DNA of 64,000 bases, from the NCBI GenBank assembly GCA_963678675.1, contig OY783192.1:27340288-27404287 (forward strand), read 5' to 3'. The DNA is from Xiphydria camelus (Eukaryota; Arthropoda; Insecta; Hymenoptera; Xiphydriidae). The translations under genes and the position numbers were made by a program. Below, one piece after another: positions 35,950 to 47,313 of the stretch. Under the pieces are notes generated by a model. That model saw nothing but the letters and a program-made list of their open reading frames with translations. It was not told the origin of the DNA and made no database searches. Each line of letters opens with the position of its first letter. Position 1 is the first letter of the stretch.

Positions 35950-36875
35950 CCCCGAGTAGAAATGTAATCAGAGATTTTTAATGACGAATCAGATGTACGG
36001 CGAGGTTCTGTATGACGATATTTTTAATCAGATCTGGATGCGATTCTGATCTATAGTACTGCCCGAGTTGAAATTTTCATCACCTTCAGGTCAAATTCTG
36101 AACAGATTCTGCGGACTACAAATCAGAATCTAAACCGGATGTCTCTGATCAGAATTGGATTTGAATTGTCACGCGATTTGCAATCTGGATTGGATCAAAA
36201 AATCCTGATCTTTTACGGACATGGCAGATTGCACATTCTAATTGAGACTACATCTGATCCAAATTCGATCAGTTTCGGATCGAAATTTCTGATCAAAATA
36301 CTATCCGAATCACCAGATGAGAATCTGATCTAGAGGATTCCAATTGAGATTACATCTGATCCGATTCCAACAAGCTTCGGAGCGGAACTTTTGACCAGAA
36401 TGAAATCTTAGTGATCTGTCTAGATTTTGATCAGTTATAACTAACTTCAACCTAACACAGTTTTATAGATCAGAATCGCATCTAAATTTGATTATACATA
36501 TCGTAATACAAAACTTCGCAATACATTTGATCCATTTCTCATCCGTCATCAGAAGTCTCTGATGACATTTCTACTCGGGGTGTTACGTCGATGTCAGTTA
36601 TATTATAACTGACCAAAATCTGGTCAAATCACTAGGATCTATTTAATTCTAGTTAGAAGTTCTGAACCGAAGATTATCAGATTCGGATCAGATGTAGTTT
36701 CAATCCAATTTAGACAGCTGGCATGTCTGTATCATATCAGGATTTGTCAATCCGATCCAGAATTCAAATCGCATTACATTTTAGATTCAATTCCAATCAG
36801 GCATCCGAATCAGATTCTGATCTGTGTCTGCGGAATCTGTTTCGAATCTGATGAAAATTTGTACACCATCGGTCT
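35950..36875. mobile_element. GATC-motif-filled element cluster, locus 1
   Basis: Tips CCCCGAGTAGAAATGTAATC (35951) and ACATTTCTACTCGGGG (to about 36581) are inverted. A related tip CCCGAGTTGAAATTTTCATC lies inside at 36063, which suggests nested copies. The interior consists largely of variants of GATCAGAATCTGATC in both orientations. The part 36590-36870 matches 46050-46335. Confidence 0.65.
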
Positions 36876-37050
36876 GCTTTTCTAAAATCTACGACGAAAA
36901 AATATAATATCGTGATATCTCAAAAATATCTTTACGAATGTCTTCTAATACCTACATTTCAAAAGTGCTATTTTTAAGATTTATCAAACAAGAAATTGGT
37001 CATATTATTATAACGCTCAAACAAGTCCTTCGTATTGATATTAGAATTAA

Positions 37051-38288
37051 CCCGGGTTGAATATTTGACCTGTTCAATTCTGAATAGACCTATATTAAGA
37101 TCTGTTTAAAACTGAATAGACCTGGTGAAGAAGACCTGTAAAGGGATTTTTCTTTAAAACCTGAGTTGTCCTGATATGTCCTAGCACGTGCTGTTTAGCT
37201 CTCCTCGCTCTATAGCTCTGTGGCGACCCGTCACGCTGTGGCGGCCTAACGCCAGATGGCGCCGACCCTCTCGGCCCTCGGCTCGCGGCTCCTGGCCCCC
37301 GGCTCTCGGCTCTCGGTAGTCCAACGACGGTGCAGTTACTATATAAGAGGACCATAGAGCGTCTAAAGGCGCGTCCTCACTGAGTCGATATTGTCGATCG
37401 ACAGAGTCGACCAAGACTTCGAAAACCGCGTCCTCACTGAGTCGACATTGTTGATCGACACTGTAACTTTGTCGATCGACACTGTCGACTAGAGTGTGGA
37501 CGCGGCAATCGACTTGGTCGATCGACATATTTTGTCGATGCATTGCATGCGACAAATTGGCATGCAGCTGCGTGCGAGGTTTTTCCCGAAACGGAGGCAT
37601 TTCTTCCGTGTCGAGAGGATGAACCGGGGGATCCGAATTATAGTCCCCGGTCAATCCCTTGCGTACCCAGGCCGATTTTAAGGATTATAACCGGACGGAT
37701 TGGGACGCTCACACTCTGGGTTCGACTCGACTACCCTTTGACGTTTACCGACAAATGTCGATCGACAAAATCTAGTCGACAAAATCTAGTCGACAAACTC
37801 TAGTCGAAAGTGTCGATCGACTCTGTCGACTGAAAATGCCGACTCAGTCAGGACGCGCCTTAAGGCAGGAATCGGCCTGGCCTGACTGACGAGTCCACTG
37901 GCCGACTCCGGGTTGAAATGGCGATTCGGGTGTGACTCCTACGCCATACACAATTTTTGAACACGATTTTGTCTATATATAAAAATAGACAATTATCGCA
38001 TGGAAAATTTAGAGTAGGAGCAATAGTTACATTCGGAAGGATTTTCTAGGCTTAATCAGTGCTTCCAAAAGTCAATACAGCAGGTCAAAGTAGGTCTTCG
38101 TGGGTTTTACATTTATCCGTTTTAAACCCACAAACCTCTCATTATAGGACCACAACTAGGATCTTAGAGGACAAGCAAGGCTTTCAATATGAATGGAAGA
38201 AATTTTTCTTTTGACCTGATGTGTTTCATTTAGACCTGCAAAATTTTCTTCTTACAAGGACTTCCCAGGTCAAAAAACTCGACCCGGG
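37051..38288. mobile_element. AGGTC-motif element interrupted by a Harbinger-like MITE
   Basis: The left end CCCGGGTTGAATATTTGACC and right end (reverse complement CCCGGGTCGAGTTTTTTGAC) are inverted. Both remaining flanks (37051-37180 and 38040-38288) repeat GACCTG / AGGTC / GACCTAT phrases. The element 37367-37860 lies inside. Confidence 0.6.
37367..37860. mobile_element. Harbinger-like MITE filled with GTCGATCGAC
   Basis: The 494-bp element has TAA on both sides (37364-37366, 37861-37863). Inverted ends are AGGCGCGTCCTCACTGAGTC and its partner ending GACTCAGTCAGGACGCGCCT. Subterminal regions hold a dozen or more copies of GTCGATCGACA and TAGTCGACAAA. The middle (37550-37700) is unique and unassigned. 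Confidence 0.8.
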
Positions 38289-38640
38289 AAGTGTCATCTT
38301 CAATGATAATTAATTCGTTATTTGTGAACGTTTGGTTCTACAAAAAATTCCGTTCCAGTATAAGACAATAACTCACAGCTAATAACATAATCGTGACTTA
38401 AAATTGAATATGACTCTTAGGCGCTCACTTCAACCACAATTATTTCATTATTGATGAATTTATGGCCAAAATAAGGTTATATTTCACAATCTACAAAAAA
38501 GTTCCCTACTAATATAACTCGAAAGTATACCAGGAAACGAAATAATCATGATTGAATACGAATGTCGCTCGTGGGAAATCGACTATTTACAGCGAATGAA
38601 GAATGAATCATATAAAGTCGGCTCATTTTTCAACTTTCAG

Positions 38641-38865
38641 ATCTCTCGGACGTCCCGGAAAACCTACCGTTACCGGCACCAGGTTCTGAGAGTCCGCAGG
38701 CCCTGAATTACTCCCAAATCGCGTCGGCCGCTGTAGCGGTGTCGCAAGGCACGCAGGACCCCTCGGTCTCGAGTACGGAGACCCTGCTAAGGAATATTCA
38801 GGGCCTCCTCAAGGTCGCGGCGGACAATGCGCGACAGCAGGAGCGACAAATCAACTACGAGAAAG
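38641..38865 (+). CDS. dac: dachshund internal exon C (start of C-terminal conserved domain)
   Basis: This 225-bp exon follows the acceptor TTTTTCAACTTTCAG (ends 38640) and stops at the donor GTCAGT (38866). It is again symmetric phase 1-1. It encodes a Pro/Ala/Ser linker (NLPLPAPGSESPQALNYSQ), then SSTETLLRNIQGLLKVAA and DNARQQERQINYEK. That second part is the highly conserved beginning of the Dachshund C-terminal box, a coiled-coil region that in this family contacts Eyes absent and other partners. This is the diagnostic exon for the gene call. The helix is cut at the donor. The family continues with an AELKMD-type segment whose exon I could not find before the window ends. A Harbinger-like MITE starts only 92 bp after this donor. 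Confidence 0.93.
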
Positions 38866-38957
38866 GTCAGTGGCAGGGCTTTCTTAAGACACTTGAGGGC
38901 GCTCTCCACAATTTCATTATCTTCCAACTCTCCCAAAATCACATTAAGAGGCATTAG

Positions 38958-39254
38958 GGTACGACTATATAACGGCGCACCATACATCGCACCGCGCTTC
39001 GCACAGCCCTTAAAGGTATGTTCATAACGGCTCACCGCACATTGCACCGCCCATAGCGAGGTAAATAGGCGCATGTGTGTAAACCATGCCACGTGCGAAG
39101 CGGAGGGCTATGCGCCGTTGTGATCGAGTCCATTTATTTACACGGGCCTATTTACCACGCTTGTGTGGGAAAGGCGATGCGCCGTTATGAAGATACCTTT
39201 AAAAGCTGTGCAAAGTGCGGTGCGAGGTGCGGTGCGCCGTTGTGGACGCAGACT
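38958..39254. mobile_element. Harbinger-like MITE filled with GGTGCG, 92 bp after exon C
   Basis: TAG on both sides (38955-38957, 39255-39257). Inner arms ACGGCGCACC and GGTGCGCCGT face each other. Repeated GCACCGC, GCGCCGTT and GGTGCG phrases fill the element. The outermost 12-14 bp match poorly, so the exact tips are less certain. Confidence 0.65.
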
Positions 39255-41496
39255 TAGTCTTCCGCCGAGCGATTCGCGACCCGCGGAGAGAGATCGAGAG
39301 TGAGTCTCTGTCCCCTCGAGGACCAACTCCCTCCGCCCTTCCACCCCTCACTATCCCTTCGCGCGATTCGAGACTCGAAAAGGCGCGCTCATTCCGTGGA
39401 TGAGCGAATCGGAAAGCGAAAAATCGATCTACCGATCGTCTCACGATTTTCGCGCCGGTACGTCGACGGGCTAATAGGACGTCGGTCAAACTGATCGTCC
39501 GATTGTGCTCGATAGCGAGGATGCTAAGAAATCGGTAGTGGGAAAAGAAATCGGTTAACCGATTTTTTCGCGATTTCGTCATAGTTATATTTCGGCGGAT
39601 TCAGGGCGAATAGGAAGTGAGATAATTTTTTATCGTCCCTCGAAAATGAGATACCGATGCGTGAGAAACGCATCCCCCCACCCGTTCCTTCGGGGCCTCG
39701 TTCGACAAATCTTCGGAAGCAATCGGAAATGCGACCTTGTTTGCGTTTTACGTAGAAAGCAAGGGGCAACGGGAAAGATCGCAGCAATCGAGGAAGTTTT
39801 CGAGCGTGGGTCCCCGTACATAACGTAATTATAAATAAACTACACAGAAACGCACTGTAAACGCGCGAACGGAGACGAGGATGAAAGCCGTATAGCTCCT
39901 AGAACATTATTTATGTACCTAAACATTGTTACTGTAGTTGGTAGTTGGTTTGTACTGCGAGTTAGGGGATGTCTTAAATGATACGTGGCGGCGACGCGAA
40001 AAGTAGGCATATAATATTTAAGTATCGGATAAATTTATTATAGACTCTCTGGAATAGGGATTGTAGTTTGAAATTTTTCGAGGAACTTATCTTCCTCCGA
40101 GAAATGGAAGTTAGAATCAATCTAGGAAAGACGGACGCGAGACTTCAACCGCAATTTTCTCCGTAACTGTGAATTTTAGTTTGAGAAATGTATTAGGCTT
40201 TTTTGAAGATTGCTTCTCGATATATAAAAAATTGTTATACCAGTGTAGATGAAAAGTTTACAGGAAGAGCGTTAATCGCGGTTGAGGTCACGCCTCCGCG
40301 TTTTAATTTATACTATGCTTTCCTCGATCGAATTTTAATTTTGATTTCAAATGGAAAAACGGAGAAAACCCCTAAAAAATTTCAAAATAAAGTTGTTGTA
40401 CTTTCCTTGAGTTATATTTTACTATCGCGTGGCACACACACACACGGTCCGTCATCGTCCGCGTCTTTACACGGCGCAATGATCTCGAAGAATTAAAAGC
40501 ACGTAGCGTGAAACGGAATTACGAGAAAGAAAAATGGGGCGAAAAAAGAGAATATCGACGAGAGTAATTAACTTATGGCAGGGCTGAGAGGACAGTTCAT
40601 ATCACCGCTAGTGAATTTAAAGAGAATCTATCTGTAAGTTATATAATTACGATAAGTCTTGAATCTCGATGTGAATCATCACGCCGATTAATCGATACCG
40701 ATCGCGCTAAGCCTCGACTTAATTACCGATACGATTAAGCTTAGAACGCACTTTTCGGAGTATATTGTTCCAATCGAAGAAAAGGAAAACCGATCGTGAA
40801 GATCGGTTACGGGAAGATGGTGCGATCGATAGCGAGAAATCGATCAACGTATAAATGTTGCCATTTTAGTCACTAATAATTATACAATTATATACGCATT
40901 GTCGCGAGATTTATCGAATTAACATGAATTTAATTACTGTAACAGATCTTAACGTATAACACACACTTGCTACTCTACTGTAAACATGTTAAAGATTCAC
41001 CAGGTATTTACATGAAACTTCGACGTCGATGCTGCGGACGAAGAAGAATGAAAAGAAAGGAGTAATAATTATGAGTTGAAAATAAAAATCAATTGTAAAC
41101 AGTAAAAAACGACACATCGCAGAAGGGGTTTCATACTCGAGCAATCGCAGGTCGCGCGAGAAGCATTTTCGTTGGGAGAAGGTGATCTTTCTTCGACGGG
41201 AGATATACCTATGTAGATGATAGGCGTGATTTCGACCAGCGGACTTGCCATTGCTCGACTATAACTGCTTGTAATTCAAAACTCATCAATCACAAATCCA
41301 ACGCGCGGCTGCATTCCCGCAAGACTGCATCGTGAGTTTCAGTCTCCGAGCTGTTGAATACCACTCGCTTCGGGATACTTGATATTACATCACAAGCAAG
41401 AGGTACCGAAATTAGAACTTTTTACGGGCTTTCCAAATGTGTGTAAACCCTAGGGTTGTTTTGATTGGAGGATATATAGAAATTTGCATTTTGGTA

Positions 41497-41760
41497 CACT
41501 GAGAGAAATTGTATAGGTTACACGGCAATGCTAATAGTTTATTAATATAAGATTAAGTCATAGTTGTCTCAGCAATATACGTAGGTATTTATATTTCAGC
41601 TATACGTATAGTTATTTCAGCAATATGTATTGCTCTTGTTACTATCTGGAATAGCTATACTGGTATATTACCTATATTGTCTGATTAACCTCATTTAGCC
41701 TTAAGATATAGCTATCATAGCTATACTTATTTTCATGCGATCTATACATATCTCTTGGTG
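41497..41760 (+). mobile_element. F-group CACTGAG MITE
   Basis: TA on both sides (41495-41496, 41761-41762). Ends CACTGAGAGAAATTG and ...CATATCTCTTGGTG. The next MITE starts right after the shared TA. Confidence 0.8.
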
Positions 41761-41762
41761 TA

Positions 41763-42001
41763 CACTGAGAAAAATAATTAAGTTAAAATGACAAAACGCT
41801 TCTGTAGTTAAACGCGTTTAGTTATTCTAACCAAAATACTGATGGATTGGATCAAATGCTTAGTTATTCTAATCAAATGTATAATTTTCCTAACTAAAAA
41901 GTGATCAGTTTAACCGAACAGATGGAGGATCCATATTTTGCTAAACAGTTTGGTCATCGTCTCCGAAATTTTGATTAAATATACCAAATTATTTTTCTCA
42001 G
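41763..42001 (+). mobile_element. CACTGAG MITE, 'TTAAAATGAC' group, copy 3
   Basis: It starts CACTGAGAAAAATAATTAAG at the TA shared with 41497-41760 and ends ...TTATTTTTCTCAG. Interior as in 3161-3431, including AACAGATGGAGGATCCATA. Confidence 0.8.
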
Positions 42002-42207
42002 TATCTTCTCAGTTTGTTACGTCTTCAAGGCTGAACTACCGAACCGATTTTGATGGAATTTGGCAGGGGAGTAACTGGAAACCTGCAGAAAGACATAGGG
42101 TATTTGACATCGCCATAAATCCAGTATGGCGAATACTCTAAAATGACAGCATTCAATGAAATCCAGCAGGCGACGAATGAACTATGTCAGCACAGTACAA
42201 CTACGTA

Positions 42208-42433
42208 CAGGGTGTAATGGACAAGAGGGCTAAAACAGGAGGAGCCTAATTCTTTTCAGAGTTTATACACTGACAAATGGTGTGGGTTTCTACGATCCCC
42301 TCACTTTGACAAAGAGTTGACAGCCGAGTTGGTTCCGAGGAACGGGGATCGTAGAAAGTCAGTCATTGGTCAGTGTACTAACTCTGAATAGAATTAGGCT
42401 CCTCCTGTTCCAGCTCTCTTAGCTATTACGCCC
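42208..42433. mobile_element. Palindromic MITE (CAGGGTGTAAT ends)
   Basis: The arms start CAGGGTGTAATGGACAAGAG and run through AGGAGGAGCCTAATTC to a core of GTTTCTACGATCCCC facing GGGGATCGTAGAAA. TA flanks both sides. Confidence 0.8.
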
Positions 42434-43236
42434 TATATATGCAGTAATACATCGATATTCGCTAATTAAAAAAATATAAACAATAATTCATATTCCACGC
42501 GGACAAAGTCACGGGTAACAGATACTTCTAAAATATTATACTTTTCTCGAGTTATGGATCTCTTAAGAAAAATCACGTTCCTATAAAAATCCAAAATCGA
42601 ACTGAGGAAGTAAAAAGAACAAACTAACATTATTACAAGCGAATCCAATACTTGATTAGTATACATTGCATTCGGTAGGACAAATGAAATCTCTCGGAAC
42701 AATGGAATTCGAACTATACGAGAATGTCGCGTTTATCTTACACCGGGCGCCACGTCCCGGTATAGACGAACACACATGCTCGACGACCCGCAAATTTCGA
42801 GATGGCGAATCAGCGACCACCATAAATCCGCGCCGATAAGCGAGGAGGCCCGCGCCGCGTATTTTCGTTCATAATAAATTCCGTCGAAACGTAACGCGGC
42901 GACTTTAATTACCCATTAGCCGATACAAAGTGTCATTTTCAGGTCCGTTAACTAATGCGTTTACCGGCTTAACTGTAGGAATGCGAGGATCGTGGTCGGC
43001 GGGAGTGCCTAACCAGCTCTCGGTGCATGTGTGGCACACGAGGATGGCCGCCGCGAGGGGTCCTTACCGGTGCGCCCGAACCAATAAAACGATTCGCGTT
43101 CGCTCCGCCGAACAATGCGAGGCGAGGGAATCGCCACCGATTTTCCGTAGGATCGTCGTTGTTGGCTAACATAAGAGAAGTAAAACATTCTTTTTTTTTG
43201 ATTCGCCAATCGTGAGTCATACGACGATGCGACTAA

Positions 43237-43928
43237 AGGTCATAGCACACCAATTTCCGTACGGTAAACTTAAGATATAACTTAAGAAGTGACCAATAAA
43301 CGCGTGTGTATAACATGGTAGCCAACAATAGTGCCTGCATAAGCTTTGTAACGTGAACTTAAGATATAACTTAAGAAGTGACCAATGAACGCGCGTGCGT
43401 CGTGCATAAGCATACTCCCAAACCATAAGCGTATTTAACAGAGTCATAACTACACGGTGTTCCAGCATCAACATTTTGAGACATAGAAGTTATTAAATAT
43501 TATTTTTCGTTCTTATTGACGGACTATTCTTTTTTCAAATAATGTCGATTCACTTTTCAGACTCAACGTACACTTCGATGACAACCATAAGTTATGTACA
43601 ACAAAGATGTGCTATCATCATTTCTCGTTTGTGGTAATCCATATCTACTTTATTGATAAAAATATGTATTATTAAATAATCAACTGATGAGCATTCATTT
43701 TCATGTGATTATTGATCGAATCAGAACAAAGTCCGTTCTTAAAATGAAGATTTTCGGCTAACCTCAAAACGTAAGAATTTAAACGTGACGAAATTTCTAT
43801 TTATACGCATCAGTTCTTGGAATAAATTAGTTCCGTTAGATTAGTAAATCTAAATATCTTTTCTTATTCGCCATTAGTTCTTAAGTTACGTCTTAAGTTT
43901 ATACTTACGAAAAGGTGTGCGGTGGCCT
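43237..43928. mobile_element. Harbinger-like element with CTTAAG motifs
   Basis: TAA on the left (43234-43236) and TAG on the right (43929-43931). Inverted ends are AGGTCATAGCACACC and GGTGTGCGGTGGCCT. Inside, AACTTAAGATATAACTTAAG plus GTGACCAAT occurs as two direct copies about 90 bp apart (43267 and 43357). It occurs again near the right end in inverse form. No transposase was recognised. Confidence 0.7.
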
Positions 43929-43931
43929 TAG

Positions 43932-44535
43932 AGGGGGGGGGGGGGGGTCTAGCTATGTTAGAGACTTTGAAAATCTATCAGAGGAATTTTTCGAGCGGCA
44001 CTTGTGAATGACTTCGCTGTCGATAAAATAGTGAAACTCATTGGTATAGTAACGACTTACGAGCATATCGTTCCTGAATATCATAGGTATGCCAATTCGA
44101 GAAAAAATTGATCAATACGCCTATGAGTGATATGTAGCACGTACGTGAATGGTCTAAAACAAACTATTTACTACACTGAGAAAAAAAACCTATTTAAAAT
44201 GGAAAAATGCATACCAGACCACATACCAGTAATTACCTTGCATTCTTTATAAGTACACAACATGTCTAATATAACGAAAAGTGTCGGTGTCTGTCAAATC
44301 AGTTTCAAATTTTGTCAGTCATGACAATTGTCAGTGAGAATCGCCTGCGATTTTAATAACTCGCTAATAAATTTTCAGTCATAATGCTTTATTAAAACCT
44401 ATTTCCGGTATGTAATCGATCATGCTAAATGATTTACAATATATTTTACTGAGTAAAAGTCATCAAGAATTAAATAAGAGCGGTTCGCGGTATTTTTAAC
44501 ACCTTACCAACTGCAATAATCTCGTTACACCCTCC
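43932..44535. mobile_element. 0.6-kb Harbinger-like element, copy 1
   Basis: It lies directly beside the previous element, sharing the TAG. Its left end is a run of about 14 G where the sister copy 57864-58489 has GGGCCC. It shares GAGACTTTGAAAATC, ATAGTGAAACTCATTGG, CGCCTATGAGTGA and AAAACCTATTTCCG with that copy. It ends ...CACCCTCC before TTAAG. Confidence 0.7.
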
Positions 44536-45308
44536 TTAAGAATATTCCGAAACGAAAGAAACGCGACGATAGAACTTTTCCCTCTCGTTGAACCTCCGTA
44601 AAGTTAAACCGCTACACTCTTCCGCACACGAGGGCTTTAAAGAAGGGCGCATGCCACACGGGCTCCTACGCGAGTGTCAGCGCGCAGGGGATACCGAATG
44701 AACGCATCGATGCAACGCTACAGCGAGCACATGACGTCCGAGCGCCCGAAGGAGGCAGCGCGCGTTGCAGCCCCGCTTCTCTTTCTTATACGTCGAAAGG
44801 CACGGGGCCCGATTTAATACTCGAGCGAGCCGGCAGCTCGTTTTACACCAGATGGTTTTACATACGGCCGCTATCGTGTTACCTAGCCCAACTCTCCGCG
44901 CGGCATTAAGCCAATCCACGCGAGACGCCTTCAATGCGAATATTATCGATATTATTAGTCTTTGTCAGGGGCTCTCCGTCCTCCGGGGCCCGCCTCCGAC
45001 GGCGCGGCGGTCTGCAGCACGAGCGCGTCGCAAAAAAAAAGACGCTCGCGAGAGCCCGAGCGGTGGGTGGGAGGACGAGAGGACGTTTATTTATCCCCGT
45101 GCCGGTCTCGGGTTTCATAAATACGCTAATATTCCACGCGGGACGCGGCTGCAGCGCGCGGCGTCGGTCTCGCCTTCGACTCCTTCGAACTGCAGCAGCG
45201 CACAGGACGATTTTTGATCGGGACAACGTGCACCGATATCTTTTCTTTGAAATCTTTACGTCCGTTGACGAGAGTCGTACTGACGAAGGGAGGAGAGAAA
45301 AGTGTATT

Positions 45309-45309
<1 letters not shown>

Positions 45310-45352
<43 letters not shown>
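45310..45352. repeat. (GA)n microsatellite
   Basis: About 43 bp of GA. It produces a spurious RERERE reading frame on the + strand. Confidence 0.95.
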
Positions 45353-45355
<3 letters not shown>

Positions 45356-45934
45356 TGATTTCTTGCGACGGGATTGGGTGAGAGTGGGGCGAGTTCATGT
45401 AGGGAATTGGCCCCTCGTAGCCATTGGAAGTAATGGGAACGGGGGTCAGCTTTCCGTGTCAATTTACTTCTGTCAGGGCACTTATAGTTATAATAATATA
45501 TCATTCAATGTCTGTGCCTGTCGATGTAGGAAAATAATGCGTCTAATCAAAGCGGTATATTTTGGGCCGCTTTTATTCAGTCTTTTTTGAAGAACAATAG
45601 TTGGCCTTTCTCCTTACGCACTATACGTATTACAGGGGACTTCTTATTCTCCAGTTTGCTGTTAGAGGGATACATTGCTATGGAAAAGCTTATATGTACA
45701 AAAAATAGTCTACGAAACGTATTCGATTTAATTATTTATCTAGCAACGAAAACAGTATGACAATCGGTTTGGTAATTTTCGAGTTTACCCTGTACGTACA
45801 GATACAGAGACACAACACCTTGTCTTTTATAATATATTTTAGGGACCTTTAGTGACGTTATTCGATACTTCTTGTGTAGAAATTTGGTTAGAGATTCAGC
45901 TGTAGAATTCTTATAATCCGAGTATATATATAGA

Positions 45935-46342
45935 AGAATCATCAGAGACTTCTGATGACGGATCAAAAGTAGATCAGATGTACTGCGAGGTTTTGTATTA
46001 CGATATTTATCGCATCAGATCTGGTTGCGATTCTGTTCTGTAGAACTGTATTACATTGAAGTCAGCTATAACTGACCAAAATCTGGTCAGATCACTAGGA
46101 TTTAATTTAGAAGTTCTGATCCGAAGCTGATCGGATTCGGATCGGATGTAGTCTCAATCCAACATAAGCAGCTCCCGTGTCCATATCAGATCAGAATTTT
46201 AAAATCTAATCCAAATTGCAAATCGCGTTACATTTCAGATCCAATTTTAATCGGATGTCCGAATCAGATTCTCATGTGTAGTCCACGGAATCTGTTCACA
46301 ATTTAATCCGAATCTGATGAAAACTTCTACTCAGGACAAAAC
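45935..46342. mobile_element. GATC-motif-filled element, locus 2
   Basis: It shares with locus 1 CAGATGTACTGCGAGGTTTTG, GACCAAAATCTGGTCA and GAATCTGATGAAAA near a CTTCTACTCAGG end. It is dense in GATC / GAATC phrases. Confidence 0.65.
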
Positions 46343-46904
46343 CTTATGGAGATGATCTGGAAATGTAACCCTTACATCATAGGATTCCTGTATGTAAAGT
46401 TAGAGCCACGTCTGGACTCGTTAGAGAGATCTTATTAGGAGTCCCCTACTACAGAGGTGGCGCCATTAGTTCACGAAATATTCGCAAACTCTAATAAGCA
46501 CTTGATAGGAATTCAATCAGGATATCGCTAATAGGAAATATAACGCTGCCCCTAACGTATTTCTACACAGGTTCTTCAATGAGACTGCTTTGTTTCACAT
46601 TTACAAAAAGCCACAGAGGCGTTTCGAGTGCACAGGGGTACCAAAGATATTGTTCTTCGTCTTTTTACGGCGAAAGCAATACATAACGTTTATCGCAGCA
46701 CTTGCCGAATATCTTTGAAACGTATTCCACGTATCGTAATCTTGGAAGTTTTTTAACAATCATTCATTGGACGCAGCAGAAACTAATTTTAAATCGACTA
46801 TATCCATTTAGTCCATTTGAAATTGTTCTATCGAAAGAAGTGGCGTCCATTCACAACCACTAACAAAAATCTACCGATGTTTTCATACCAAGGATCCTGT
46901 TCTG

Positions 46905-47292
46905 GTTGGTGAAGCCATCATATTTTACGTATACTCTTACAGACGATACAGTCTGTCTAGATAATGGAGATCAGGTTGTATTAGTGAAAATTTAGATACC
47001 TTCTTATTTCCAAATAAAAATGATTCCACTGACGAATTATAGTGTTTCCGGTACAGGAGACAATGAAATTACACGTGGTCTTCGTTTTCAGTTAAACGAT
47101 TGTAATTCAGTAATGAATGATTTATCCATTCCGGGGAGTGCTCGAGACTTTTCATGAGAAGTTATGTTTCCAAAGGAGCACTTATTAACAAAACTAAGAC
47201 CACGTATAGGTTCATCAGCGAAACATTCTTTATCTGGAAATGAGAAGGGATCTAAAATCTTCGAAAAAATATGGCGGCTTCCCTAGTGAATT
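46905..47292 (-). repeat. 0.39-kb palindromic repeat, copy A (uninterrupted)
   Basis: Inverse orientation of 55155-56218. Its right end GGCGGCTTCCCTAG corresponds to CTAGGGAAGCCGCG there. CTTTATCTGGAAATGAG is the uninterrupted form of the site that carries a MITE in copy B. Internally it is itself a decayed palindrome. Confidence 0.75.
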
Positions 47293-47313
47293 CAACTAAA
47301 GTAGTCCCTAGAC

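Larger units (their letters stand above)
31056..38640 (+). other. dac: dac intron between exons B and C
   Basis: This is a GT-AG intron of 7585 bp in phase 1. It holds two palindromic D-group MITEs (31.6 and 32.2 kb), one G-group MITE (33.9 kb), a large CpG-rich block (34.65-35.8 kb), a GATC-motif element cluster (35.95-36.88 kb) and a nested Harbinger-like pair (37.05-38.29 kb). The stretches 32470-33920 and 34225-34650 have no assigned function. Confidence 0.75.

Noticed and set aside
37181..37803. Reading frames on both strands around 37.2-37.8 kb
   Set aside because: Produced by the GTCGATCGAC-repeat Harbinger-like element (repetitive VDSVDRQ-type translation).
42030..42085. Second RTE-like tail on the opposite strand
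   Set aside because: Only a short phrase similar to 18187-18294 (ACCGATTTTGATGGAATTTG); too short to delimit as an element.
44934..45590. 218-codon + frame
   Set aside because: Made of a CpG-rich block plus the GA microsatellite (RERERE). No start context or domain.
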